This document shows, in pieces, positions 46,910-55,190 of a DNA stretch of 62,309 nt. The position numbers and the translations under genes were made by a program. Source of the DNA: Ferrimonas sp044433165 (GTDB lineage Bacteria > Pseudomonadota > Gammaproteobacteria > Enterobacterales > Shewanellaceae). Under the pieces are notes generated by a model. It worked only from the letters and a program-made list of their open reading frames with translations, searched no databases and was not told the DNA's origin. Numbering within the stretch: the first letter of the stretch is position 1; each line of letters opens with the position of its first letter. The stretch covers positions 1 through 62,309 of the forward strand of contig JAWXTX010000003.1 of NCBI GenBank assembly GCA_044433165.1, given 5' to 3'.

Positions 46910-47005
46910 ATGCCAAGGAAGGTCGGAATACTGGCTCTGGCCATGTTATTGGTGTTGCTTACCCAAGTTGCGCTGGTTTGGGGCGTGCAATATCTTGTTG
47001 GGTAG
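46910..47005 (+). CDS. Predicted 31-residue single-helix membrane peptide
   Basis: A short frame of 31 codons with GAGGT upstream of the ATG. The peptide is basic at the start (MPRK), then hydrophobic from about 6 to 29 and ends in YLVG. This is a typical N-in small membrane protein. It lies 48 bp downstream of the TrmB-like gene and before the tkt terminator. Function unknown. The call rests only on the ribosome site and hydrophobic pattern. The remaining bases of this ~330-bp gap, up to 47117, show nothing recognisable. Confidence 0.45.
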   Translation: MPRKVGILALAMLLVLLTQVALVWGVQYLVG

Positions 47006-47117
47006 CCCAACGAAGGTTGTTTTTGCCTGTGGCGGCCATCAGCTCATCCATTGATGCAGCAACCGTTTGATGTGGTGCATCGGCTGAGCGCCAGTCGCGA
47101 ATACTAAAATGAAATTA

Positions 47118-47158
47118 AAAAAACACCCTTACACGGAACCCGTGTAAGGGTGTTTTTC
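47118..47158. terminator. Strong terminator of tkt (bidirectional)
   Basis: A long stem (AAAAACACCCTTACACGG with its complement, 3-nt loop) flanked by A on the left and T on the right. It ends tkt on the minus strand and may also end transcripts from the left. Confidence 0.9.
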
Positions 47159-47193
47159 TTACTTGGACACTCAGCCCAGCAAGCTTATGGGGG

Positions 47194-49191
47194 TTAATCC
47201 AATAATTGCAGCGCGGTCTCTACCACGTTTTCTACGGTAAAGCCAAACAGCTTAAAGAGCTCCTCGGCAGGGGCTGACTCACCAAAGGTGTGCATGCCAA
47301 TGATGCGGCCATCAAGGCCAACATATTTGTACCAGAAGTCGGCAATTAGGGCTTCAACGGCAATGCGAGCGGTAACATCCGAAGGCAGTACCGCTTCACG
47401 ATAAGCCGCATCTTGGGCATCAAAGACATCTGTTGCTGGCATCGATACCACGCGCACCGCCTTGCCTTGCGCTGCTAATTGCTCGGCTGCCGCCATCACC
47501 AGCTCCACTTCTGAACCCGTTGCAATCAAGATAAGCTCTGGTTTAGTGGCGCTGTCTTTTAGGATGTAGCCACCCTTAGCAACATTGGCCACGGTGGCTG
47601 CATCGCGCGGCATTGGCGCTAAACCTTGGCGCGAGAAGATCAGGGCGCTTGGGCCATCGGTGCGTTCAATGGCGTGACGCCATGCCACCGCAGATTCAAC
47701 CGCATCACAAGGGCGCCAAGTGCTCATGTTAGGGGTCATCCGTAACGACGCCACTTGCTCTACCGGCTGGTGGGTTGGACCGTCTTCACCTAAACCAATG
47801 GAGTCATGGGTATAAACAAAGATAGATGGTTGCTTCATTAGCGCTGCCATACGGATGGCATTGCGGGCATATTCCATAAACATCAAGAAGGTGGCGCCAT
47901 ATGGCTTGAAGCCACCATGCAAGGCCATGCCGTTCATGATGGCGCTCATACCAAACTCACGTACACCGTAGTGAAGGTAATTGCCGCTCGCATCGTCCGC
48001 AGTAATGGACTTAGAACCAGACCAATTGGTTAAATTCGACGGCGTTAAATCGGCTGAGCCGCCCAGAAGTTCTGGCAGGATAGGGCCGAAGGCATTTAAG
48101 CAATCTTGCGAGGCTTTACGGGTCGCCACGTTATTGGCCGTTGCCTGTAGCTGAGCAATATAGTCGTCGGCAAGCGTGGCCCAATCGGCTGGCAGTTCGC
48201 CCGCTAAACGGCGCGTCAGCTCAGCAGCCTCGGCTGGGAAAGCCGCTGCGTAAGCCGCAAACTTATTGTCCCAGTTTGCTTCTAGCTCAGCGCCTTGAAC
48301 CTTACCATCCCATGCATCATAAACGTGGCTTGGAATTTCAAAGGGCGCGTATGGCCAGCCTAAGAATTCTCGAGCCGCTGCGATCTCCGCATCACCTAAT
48401 GGTGCGCCGTGGCAATCGTGAGAGCCACTTTTATTGGGCGAGCCAAAACCAATAATGGTTTTGGTGCAAATTAACGTTGGCTTATTGGTTTCTGCCTTCG
48501 CCGCTTCAATCGCCGCTTTAATGGCCGCAGCATCGTGGCCATCAACCGCTGGGATCACATGCCAGCCGTAGGCTTCAAAACGTTTTGGGGTATCGTCGGA
48601 GAACCAACCTTCTACGTGGCCATCAATGGAGATGCCGTTGTCATCCCAGAAGGCAATTAACTTGCCTAAACCTAAGGTGCCAGCCAGTGAGCAAGCCTCA
48701 TGGGAGATCCCCTCCATTAGGCAGCCGTCACCCATAAAGACATAAGTATGGTGATCCACCACCTCATGCCCTGGGCGATTAAATTGCGCGGCCAGCACTT
48801 TCTCTGCCAATGCCATACCAACGCCATTTGTAATGCCTTGGCCTAATGGACCGGTCGTGGTTTCTACGCCAGCGGTATAACCATATTCTGGGTGACCAGG
48901 GGTGCGAGAATGCAATTGGCGAAACTGCTTCAAATCGGCAATAGAGAGATCATAACCGGTGAGATGCAGTAAAGAGTAAATCAGCATGGAACCATGGCCA
49001 TTGGAGAGCACGAAGCGGTCTCGGTCGGCCCACTGTGGGTTGCTTGGGTTGTGTTTAAGAAAATCACGCCATAGCACTTCGGCGATGTCCGCCATTCCCA
49101 TTGGGGCACCTGGGTGACCAGAATTGGCTTTTTGTACCGCATCCATGGACAACGCACGGATGGCGTTAGCTAGCTCTTTACGGGATGACAT
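47194..49191 (-). CDS. tkt: Transketolase
   Basis: TPP enzyme moving two-carbon units in the pentose phosphate pathway and supplying erythrose 4-phosphate for aroF. The TPP-binding motif GDGCLMEGISHEA ends at the expected Asn (WDDNGIS). MDAVQKANSGHPGAPMGMA at the start and the substrate loop THDSIGLGEDGPTHQPVEQ are intact. 665 residues (E. coli TktA 663). Two paralogues, tktA and tktB, exist in E. coli, so only tkt is given. Confidence 0.95.
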   Translation of the reverse strand: MSSRKELANAIRALSMDAVQKANSGHPGAPMGMADIAEVLWRDFLKHNPSNPQWADRDRFVLSNGHGSMLIYSLLHLTGYDLSIADLKQFRQLHSRTPGHPEYGYTAGVETTTGPLGQGITNGVGMALAEKVLAAQFNRPGHEVVDHHTYVFMGDGCLMEGISHEACSLAGTLGLGKLIAFWDDNGISIDGHVEGWFSDDTPKRFEAYGWHVIPAVDGHDAAAIKAAIEAAKAETNKPTLICTKTIIGFGSPNKSGSHDCHGAPLGDAEIAAAREFLGWPYAPFEIPSHVYDAWDGKVQGAELEANWDNKFAAYAAAFPAEAAELTRRLAGELPADWATLADDYIAQLQATANNVATRKASQDCLNAFGPILPELLGGSADLTPSNLTNWSGSKSITADDASGNYLHYGVREFGMSAIMNGMALHGGFKPYGATFLMFMEYARNAIRMAALMKQPSIFVYTHDSIGLGEDGPTHQPVEQVASLRMTPNMSTWRPCDAVESAVAWRHAIERTDGPSALIFSRQGLAPMPRDAATVANVAKGGYILKDSATKPELILIATGSEVELVMAAAEQLAAQGKAVRVVSMPATDVFDAQDAAYREAVLPSDVTARIAVEALIADFWYKYVGLDGRIIGMHTFGESAPAEELFKLFGFTVENVVETALQLLD

Positions 49192-49463
49192 TGTTGCTCC
49201 TGATGACAGAGAGTTAGTTAATTAACGGCCATATTCTCTAACTTTGCTGAAGTGGACGCAAACGGGGATTTGCAGTTCGAGCGTAATTCTTGCGGTTGTG
49301 CGTAGTTAACGCGTTATTGCCTGATTGATCGTCCCTTCAATGGCCATGCGCCGCGTTATCTGCTGCAAGTGCACTCATCACTATGTTCTAGGTTGTGTTT
49401 GGCTTAAAGGCAATGGCGCACGCGGAACATTCGCTCTGCATCGTGGTGCGTGTTGCTGCGGTT

Positions 49464-50306
49464 TTAAAGCGCTGGATATTCTCGATCAAAGCGGGCGAAG
49501 CGGGGCAGGCCGCGATCGGTATAGCCATTAAAGCGATAGGTGATTACGCTACCGATGGCAGGCGGCGTATGGCGCTCGGCATCACTAAATCCACTGCCTA
49601 TTTTAAATTGCCGGCCTTGTGCATCGCGCACCAGCAGCGCCCCCATCACGCCGGTGTATTTGCCTTTACCGGGTAAATAAGCCAATACAGTGGCTTCGCC
49701 GTCTTGATATGCCTTCATTTTTAATAACAGTGGTGAGCGCCCCACTAAATAAGGGGCGTCATAACGTTTGAGCATCAGCCCTTCGCCGCCCGCTTGTTGC
49801 ACTTGTTGCAACCATTGTTGTACTGCTTCATGGCTGGCGAAGCGATGGTGTGGGACCGCGATAACATGAGGCTGCTGTAATTGTTGAACCAGTTGCTGCA
49901 ATTGCTGCAAGCGCACATAAAAAGGGTTTAAGCTTCGAGGCAAGTCAAACACCATAAACTGCACCTTAGCCCAAGCGTCATGTTCCGGCACCTGATCGCG
50001 CACAATTTGCATTAATTGCTGAAACTGGCCACGACCAAGCCACAGTTCGCCATCTAACGGCTGCGACGGTAAGTGCTCAATAAACCATTTGGGCGCATGG
50101 ATAACGTGACCATTACGGGTGATTAATTTGCTGCCTGTCCAGTAGGTGCGCATGCCATCGTATTTCTCACTGACCAGATAAGTGCTGATCTCCACATCTT
50201 GGTGATAGCTCTTAGCAAGCATGAGATCCGGTGCCTGCGCCGTGACCCACAGCGGACAAAGTAAGCCGATACCACCGAGCCAAAATTGATGCTTTAACGA
50301 AATCAT
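49464..50306 (-). CDS. ligE: ATP-dependent DNA ligase, periplasmic Lig E type
   Basis: Small ATP-dependent DNA ligase with a signal peptide (about residues 1-24, ending in TAQA). The nucleotidylated Lys lies in SEKYDGMRTYW (motif I). Motif III is FMVFDLP, motif IV EGLMLKRYDAPY, and motif V LLLKMKAY. The OB-fold is the C-terminal ~80 residues, ending TYRFNGYTDRGLPRFARF. 280 residues without extra binding domains. Lig E enzymes of Neisseria, Haemophilus and Vibrio are thought to act outside the cytoplasm, for example on DNA taken up. Confidence 0.88.
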   Translation of the reverse strand: MISLKHQFWLGGIGLLCPLWVTAQAPDLMLAKSYHQDVEISTYLVSEKYDGMRTYWTGSKLITRNGHVIHAPKWFIEHLPSQPLDGELWLGRGQFQQLMQIVRDQVPEHDAWAKVQFMVFDLPRSLNPFYVRLQQLQQLVQQLQQPHVIAVPHHRFASHEAVQQWLQQVQQAGGEGLMLKRYDAPYLVGRSPLLLKMKAYQDGEATVLAYLPGKGKYTGVMGALLVRDAQGRQFKIGSGFSDAERHTPPAIGSVITYRFNGYTDRGLPRFARFDREYPAL

Positions 50307-50588
50307 TGCCCTTCCTTAGGTTGATGATAATGGCTGTCCTTCGCATGGCTGCCGTTCAAATAGCTGCCTATTTCGCTGCCTAATCAAAGCCTTCCTATAC
50401 TGTATTTGTTTACGCACTACGGCAAAAAAAAGGCTAGTGCTTTTTGCGGGCGGCTGAGGCTGGCAAACCTGCGCTTGCGGCAGGCGGGTAATCCGCTACA
50501 GGATGGCTCGGAAGAATCACCGGATCACGAGATAAGGTGTCATTTTTCTCTGTGTTAGGCTGGATTTTTCGCTCGAAATCACTAGAAT
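50307..50588. other. Gene-free stretch between ligE and metK
   Basis: The left part should hold the ligE promoter (minus strand). From about 50440 to 50510 the sequence is GC-rich and hairpin-prone (for example CCTGC...GCAGG within 50468-50484). It has no match to a known riboswitch that can be recognised by eye. TAGAAT at 50583-50588 is a likely -10 for metK. Confidence 0.4.
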
Positions 50589-50612
50589 AGCCGTCCAGAC
50601 GTAGATGCATCT
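50589..50612. promoter_or_regulatory. Three tandem MetJ operators (met boxes) upstream of metK
   Basis: Three adjoining 8-mers, AGCCGTCC, AGACGTAG and ATGCATCT, match the met box AGACGTCT at 6, 6 and 5 of 8 positions. Tandem, gap-free arrangement is how MetJ binds. They start at the base after TAGAAT, a good -10, so MetJ with S-adenosylmethionine would block transcription of metK. Confidence 0.65.
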
Positions 50613-50648
50613 ACACACCCTTTTTGATGAATTACGGAGATTGCTTAC

Positions 50649-51803
50649 ATGGCACGTCATCTGTTTACTTCTGAGTCCGTATCTGAAGGCCATCCAGATA
50701 AAATTGCTGATCAAATTTCTGATGCAGTATTGGATGCCATCTTGGCTCAAGATCCTAAGGCTCGTGTAGCCTGTGAAACCTATGTAAAAACTGGCATGGT
50801 GATGGTGGGTGGCGAAATCACCACCAGCGCTTGGGTTGATATTGAAGAGATCACCCGTCAAACCGTGCGTGACATTGGTTACACTCATTCTGACATGGGC
50901 TTTGACGCCAATTCTTGTGCGGTTTTGTCTGCCATTGGTAAGCAATCCCCAGACATCAACCAAGGGGTTGATAAAGCCGATCCACGTGAGCAAGGTGCCG
51001 GTGACCAAGGCTTAATGTTTGGTTATGCCTCAAACGAAACCGACGTTTTGATGCCAGCGCCAATCACCTACTCTCACCGTTTGGTGAAGCGTCAGGCTGA
51101 AGTCCGTAAAAATGGCACCTTGCCATGGTTGCGTCCAGACGCGAAATCTCAGGTCACCTTTGCCTACAACGCCGATGGCACCGTAGCGGGCATTGATGCG
51201 GTTGTATTATCGACTCAGCATGCCGAAAGCGTGAGCTTGGCAGAACTGCGTGATGGGGTAATGGACACCATCATCAAGCCGGTATTGCCACAAGAGTGGA
51301 TCACCAAAGACACCAAGTTCCACATTAACCCAACCGGTCGTTTTGTGATTGGTGGACCAATGGGCGATTGTGGTTTAACCGGTCGTAAAATCATCGTAGA
51401 TACCTACGGCGGTATGGCGCGTCACGGTGGTGGTGCGTTCTCCGGTAAAGATCCATCTAAAGTAGACCGTTCTGCCGCATACGCCACCCGTTATGTAGCG
51501 AAAAACATCGTTGCTGCTGGTTTGGCTGATCGTTGTGAGATCCAAGTGTCTTACGCCATCGGTGTGGCTGAGCCAACCTCCATCAGCATTGAAACCTTTG
51601 GTACAGGCAAATTGCCAGAAGAGACCTTGATCGCCTTAGTTCGTAAGCACTTTGACTTACGTCCATACGGCCTGATCCAAATGCTGAATCTGGAACGCGC
51701 TATCTACCAACCTACAGCGTCTTACGGCCACTTTGGTCGCGTTGAGTTCCCATGGGAACAAACCGACAAAGCACAAGATCTGCGTGACGACGCCGGTCTG
51801 TAA
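50649..51803 (+). CDS. metK: S-adenosylmethionine synthetase
   Basis: Makes S-adenosylmethionine from methionine and ATP. SEGHPDKIADQISDAVLDA and the loop GAGDQGLMFGYA are at the N-terminal half; GGGAFSGKDPSKVDRSAAY is the P-loop-like motif. FGHFGRVEFPWE-type ending (HFGRVEFPWEQTD) is intact. 384 residues, the E. coli length. It lies behind met boxes and is followed by a strong terminator. Confidence 0.97.
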   Translation: MARHLFTSESVSEGHPDKIADQISDAVLDAILAQDPKARVACETYVKTGMVMVGGEITTSAWVDIEEITRQTVRDIGYTHSDMGFDANSCAVLSAIGKQSPDINQGVDKADPREQGAGDQGLMFGYASNETDVLMPAPITYSHRLVKRQAEVRKNGTLPWLRPDAKSQVTFAYNADGTVAGIDAVVLSTQHAESVSLAELRDGVMDTIIKPVLPQEWITKDTKFHINPTGRFVIGGPMGDCGLTGRKIIVDTYGGMARHGGGAFSGKDPSKVDRSAAYATRYVAKNIVAAGLADRCEIQVSYAIGVAEPTSISIETFGTGKLPEETLIALVRKHFDLRPYGLIQMLNLERAIYQPTASYGHFGRVEFPWEQTDKAQDLRDDAGL

Positions 51804-51822
51804 CCTGCTGTTTACTCACATT

Positions 51823-51847
51823 AAGCCCGCGTAAGCGGGCTTTTTTG
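51823..51847 (+). terminator. Rho-independent terminator of metK
   Basis: The stem AAGCCCGC/GCGGGCTT with a GTAA loop is followed by a T run. Confidence 0.92.
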
Positions 51848-51930
51848 TTTAAAAAATATGTTCACGCTTTACCCTCTAAGATCATCCGAGTAGCCTGTCA
51901 AAATCCATCCTCGCTAAAGGAATAGCGTTT

Positions 51931-53100
51931 ATGCGTTTGCTACCATTTTGGGGCGCAGCCCTGCTGATTGGGTTGTGTCAACACAAGGCACTGGCGGCCA
52001 TGACGCCAGAACGGTTTGATGTGGAAGAGCAGCGCTATGCGCAAGCCGCCAAGCAACTGCCGGAAGTGGCAATACGTTATCAAGCCCAGACCGAGGCGTT
52101 ATTAACGCGTTATCGCGCCAACACCAATGAACTGAGCGTCACTCGTAACGTCGCGCAAGATGGCACCGCACTGTGGCAAGCCGCGGTGAAAGATGTGCAA
52201 CAAGGCGGTTGGGATGATCGGCCGTTGTATTGGAACCGGCTGGCCACCCGCATTGGCTTAAAACAGCAACAGCCAAGCTTTACATTGGCCGCTTGGCAAC
52301 GGCAAATCCTACTCAATAGCTTAGAAAAAGCCTCGCGGGGCATGAGCGATGTGCACTTTCTGGAGGAGGTGGACCTGCGCATCTTACTCACCGGCTTTGA
52401 TCCCTTTTTGCTGGATCGCAATCTGAGCCAATCCAACCCTTCAGGGCTGGCGGCCTTGGCGTTTGATGGGGTCATTTGGCCTTTAGCGGGTAAGCGCGTG
52501 CAGATAGAAAGCGTGCTGATCCCCGTGCGCTTTCAAGATTTCGACGACGGGTTGATTGAATCGTTACTTACCCCTTATTTGCGCGACAACAACATTGATA
52601 TGGTCGTGACCGTATCCATGGGCAGAGAGCACTTTGATTTAGAACGCTTTGCAGGGCGCAATCGCTCTGCTGCAATGGTCGATAATCAAAATTTTCGTAG
52701 TGGTGCCACGCCTCAGCAGCCCAAGCCACCGTATTTAAATGGCCAAGTGCTCAATGGCCCAGAATTCGTGGAATTTAGCTTGCCCGCGCAGGCCATGCAG
52801 CAAGCCATTGGCCGTTATCAAGTGAATGATAACCGGCAAGTGGAAACCGAACTTGGAACCCGTCAAGCTGGCCAAATTGAACAACTCGACGGCGCCGTTT
52901 CCGTGGCCGGCTCCGGCGGCGGTTATCTGTCCAATGAAATCAGCTACCGCAGCCTGCTGTTAAAACAGCTTTTGGGCAGCCAAGTTTTAGTGGGCCACAT
53001 TCATACCCCCAAAATCGACGGGCACGATCCCAGCGCGCAGCAACAGATGGTGGAACAACTGCAAGCCATCTTGCAACAAGCGGCCAGCACCCAGTTATAA
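51931..53100 (+). CDS. Secreted pyroglutamyl-peptidase (C15)-like protein with Ser in place of the catalytic Cys
   Basis: A signal peptide (about 1-22, ending ALAA) precedes a ~125-residue helical domain of unknown role. A C15-like domain follows: ILLTGFDPF (151-159), NPS (169-171), SMGREHFDLER with the expected catalytic Glu at 238, GGGYLSNEISYRSLL (329-343), and GHIHTPKI with the expected His at 358. In true pyroglutamyl peptidase I the third motif reads G-x-x-V-C-N; here the Cys is Ser (S334). Either it is an altered hydrolase or a non-catalytic homologue. 389 residues, almost double the cytoplasmic enzyme (~215). It is not co-directional with a known partner except sprT 77 bp downstream. 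Confidence 0.75.
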   Translation: MRLLPFWGAALLIGLCQHKALAAMTPERFDVEEQRYAQAAKQLPEVAIRYQAQTEALLTRYRANTNELSVTRNVAQDGTALWQAAVKDVQQGGWDDRPLYWNRLATRIGLKQQQPSFTLAAWQRQILLNSLEKASRGMSDVHFLEEVDLRILLTGFDPFLLDRNLSQSNPSGLAALAFDGVIWPLAGKRVQIESVLIPVRFQDFDDGLIESLLTPYLRDNNIDMVVTVSMGREHFDLERFAGRNRSAAMVDNQNFRSGATPQQPKPPYLNGQVLNGPEFVEFSLPAQAMQQAIGRYQVNDNRQVETELGTRQAGQIEQLDGAVSVAGSGGGYLSNEISYRSLLLKQLLGSQVLVGHIHTPKIDGHDPSAQQQMVEQLQAILQQAASTQL

Positions 53101-53177
53101 CGGTGCGCACTAAGGGGGCATTGACGACCATAGCGGGCACAATTGCATCTTCGCGCCTCATCGGTACAATTCCGCCC

Positions 53178-53660
53178 ATGAGCGAACCACTATTTCAGGC
53201 CATTTGCGCCCAAGTTGAGCAGTGCTATCAGCTTGCTGAGCAACAATTACAGCGCGCATTTCCGCGCCCCAATATTGCCTTTAATCAGCGTGGTCAGGCG
53301 GCAGGCAGCGCGTATTTACAGCGCAATCAATTGCGTTTTAATCCTATTTTGGCACGAGCGAATCCCGAGGCTTTTTTGCAGCAAGTAGTGCCTCACGAAG
53401 TGGCGCATCTGCTGGTCTGGCACTGCTACGGCAAAACCAAACCCCACGGTTTAGAGTGGCAACGGCTGATGATCCAGTTGTTTGGGGTTACGCCCACGGT
53501 GCGCCACAGCTTCGATGTGAGCGCCGTACAGCCACGCACCGTCGCGTATCGTTGCCAATGTCAAATCCATCAACTCACCATTCGCCGCCATAACAAATTA
53601 CAGCGTGGGCAGGCGCAATATCAGTGCCGATTATGCCAATCGCAGTTACAATTAGCGTAA
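53178..53660 (+). CDS. sprT: SprT-family zinc metalloprotease-like protein
   Basis: SprT-like domain with the metal motif HEVAH in VVPHEVAHLLVWHCYG (related to the DNA-protein crosslink protease Spartan). A C-terminal zinc ribbon follows with four Cys (RCQC and CRLC). The ATG at 53178 opens 160 residues, matching the family (165 in E. coli); the frame is open for 25 more codons upstream but these are unlike SprT. It lies between metK and endA, as in Vibrio and enterics. Confidence 0.88.
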   Translation: MSEPLFQAICAQVEQCYQLAEQQLQRAFPRPNIAFNQRGQAAGSAYLQRNQLRFNPILARANPEAFLQQVVPHEVAHLLVWHCYGKTKPHGLEWQRLMIQLFGVTPTVRHSFDVSAVQPRTVAYRCQCQIHQLTIRRHNKLQRGQAQYQCRLCQSQLQLA

Positions 53661-53694
53661 ATTCATCCATCTGATTTTATTGTTGTAATTTATT

Positions 53695-54423
53695 ATGCCT
53701 ATTGTTCTTGTTTTCGCTCTGTTCCTTATCAGCGCCCCAAGCGTTGCCAGCACCACCGGTCCGCAATCGTTTAGCGCAGCCAAACGCATGCTGGTGAATA
53801 TTTATCAAGAGCTTGATAAATCCACATCTGGGGAGCTTTCCACCATTTATTGTGGCTGTAACTTTCACTTTGAAGGGAAAAAAATCGTGCCAGATCTGGC
53901 CGGTTGCGGCTACGAAGTGCGCCGTGAAGGGCAGCGCAACCGTGCCGAGCGCATTGAATGGGAACACGTGATGCCCGCTTACGACTTTGGCCGTCAGATG
54001 ACATGCTGGCAAGAAGGAGGCCGTAAAAACTGCGGCAAAGACACCACCTTTAAACGTATGGAAGCGGATCTGCACAACCTTTACCCCGCCATTGGCGAAG
54101 TGAACGGGGATCGCTCCAACTTTGGTTTCAGTGACTGGAATGGCCCTTCTACCGATTACGGTCGTTGTGAGATGGTTATTGATTTTAAAGGTAAAAAAGC
54201 GCAGCCACCGCAGCGTAGTCGGGGTCAAATTGCCCGTAGCTACCTGTATATGGAGCAACAACACAACATTCGCCTTTCCAGCGCCGATAAGCGTTTGTAC
54301 GAAGCGTGGAACCGCATGTACCCCGCGGATCAGCAAGAGTGCAAACGTCACGCTCACGTAGCGAAGGCACAGGGCTGGCCGAATCCGTTTATTGCGGCTC
54401 AATGTGCAGCATTTAAAGGATAA
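53695..54423 (+). CDS. endA: Endonuclease I (EndA/Dns)
   Basis: Secreted or periplasmic DNase. A signal peptide (MPIVLVFALFLISAPSVAS) is followed by the endonuclease I fold. The catalytic His is in ERIEWEHVMPAYDFG, and Asn/Asp metal ligands in EADLHNLYPAIGEVNGDRSN. Several Cys for disulphides fit an extracytoplasmic protein. 242 residues (E. coli EndA 235). In Vibrio cholerae the homologous Dns degrades extracellular DNA and limits transformation. Confidence 0.93.
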   Translation: MPIVLVFALFLISAPSVASTTGPQSFSAAKRMLVNIYQELDKSTSGELSTIYCGCNFHFEGKKIVPDLAGCGYEVRREGQRNRAERIEWEHVMPAYDFGRQMTCWQEGGRKNCGKDTTFKRMEADLHNLYPAIGEVNGDRSNFGFSDWNGPSTDYGRCEMVIDFKGKKAQPPQRSRGQIARSYLYMEQQHNIRLSSADKRLYEAWNRMYPADQQECKRHAHVAKAQGWPNPFIAAQCAAFKG

Positions 54424-54436
54424 CTCGGAGTAACGG

Positions 54437-55168
54437 ATGCGCGTTCCCAGAATCTATCAACCAAGCGCCCTCGTTGTTGGTCAGGCATTGTCATTAGACG
54501 AAGATGCCGCTAACCACGTTGGGCGTGTTTTACGGATGCAACCACAGCAACAGCTGTGGTTGTTCAATGGTGATGGCGACCAATATCTGGCCACCATTAC
54601 CATGGCCGACAAAAAAGCGGTGCAAGTAACAATTGAACAGCACCAGCCACAACACTGCGAATCGCCATTGGATCTTGAGCTTGGGCAGGTGATCTCACGG
54701 GGTGACAAAATGGAGTTCACCATTCAAAAATCGGTTGAACTTGGCGTAAACACCATCACTCCATTATGGTCTGAGCGTTGCGGCGTAAAATTGCAAGGCG
54801 AGCGCTTAGAGAAAAAATTGCAGCAATGGCAGAAAATAGCCATTGCCGCTTGTGAGCAAAGTGGCCGTAATGTGGTGCCACAAGTACGGCCGGTAATGAA
54901 GCTAGATGAATGGCTGCAAGAACCTTACAACGGTTTGAAATTAAACCTTCATCCACGGGCACAGTACTCCATTAACACCCTGCCACAACCGGTAACACAA
55001 GCCCGTTTATTGATAGGCCCAGAAGGGGGGTTATCCTCGGCAGAAATTGCCTTAGCCGCTCAACAACAGTTTACCGACATCCTCTTAGGGCCTCGCGTTC
55101 TTCGAACCGAAACCGCGGCTCTTACTGCCATCACCGCGTTACAAGTGCGCTTTGGCGACTTAGGCTAA
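54437..55168 (+). CDS. rsmE: 16S rRNA (uracil1498-N3)-methyltransferase
   Basis: SPOUT methyltransferase for U1498 of 16S rRNA. The N-terminal PUA-like domain (about 1-75) has HVGRVLRMQ, and the knot domain carries the SAM-binding LLIGPEGGLSSAE and ILLGPRVLRTETAAL at the C-terminus. ISRGDKMEFTIQKSVELGV is also typical. 243 residues, as E. coli. It starts 13 bp after endA and 22 bp before gshB, so the three are probably one transcript. Confidence 0.95.
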   Translation: MRVPRIYQPSALVVGQALSLDEDAANHVGRVLRMQPQQQLWLFNGDGDQYLATITMADKKAVQVTIEQHQPQHCESPLDLELGQVISRGDKMEFTIQKSVELGVNTITPLWSERCGVKLQGERLEKKLQQWQKIAIAACEQSGRNVVPQVRPVMKLDEWLQEPYNGLKLNLHPRAQYSINTLPQPVTQARLLIGPEGGLSSAEIALAAQQQFTDILLGPRVLRTETAALTAITALQVRFGDLG

Positions 55169-55190
55169 GTACAGAATTTAAGGAGTAAGC

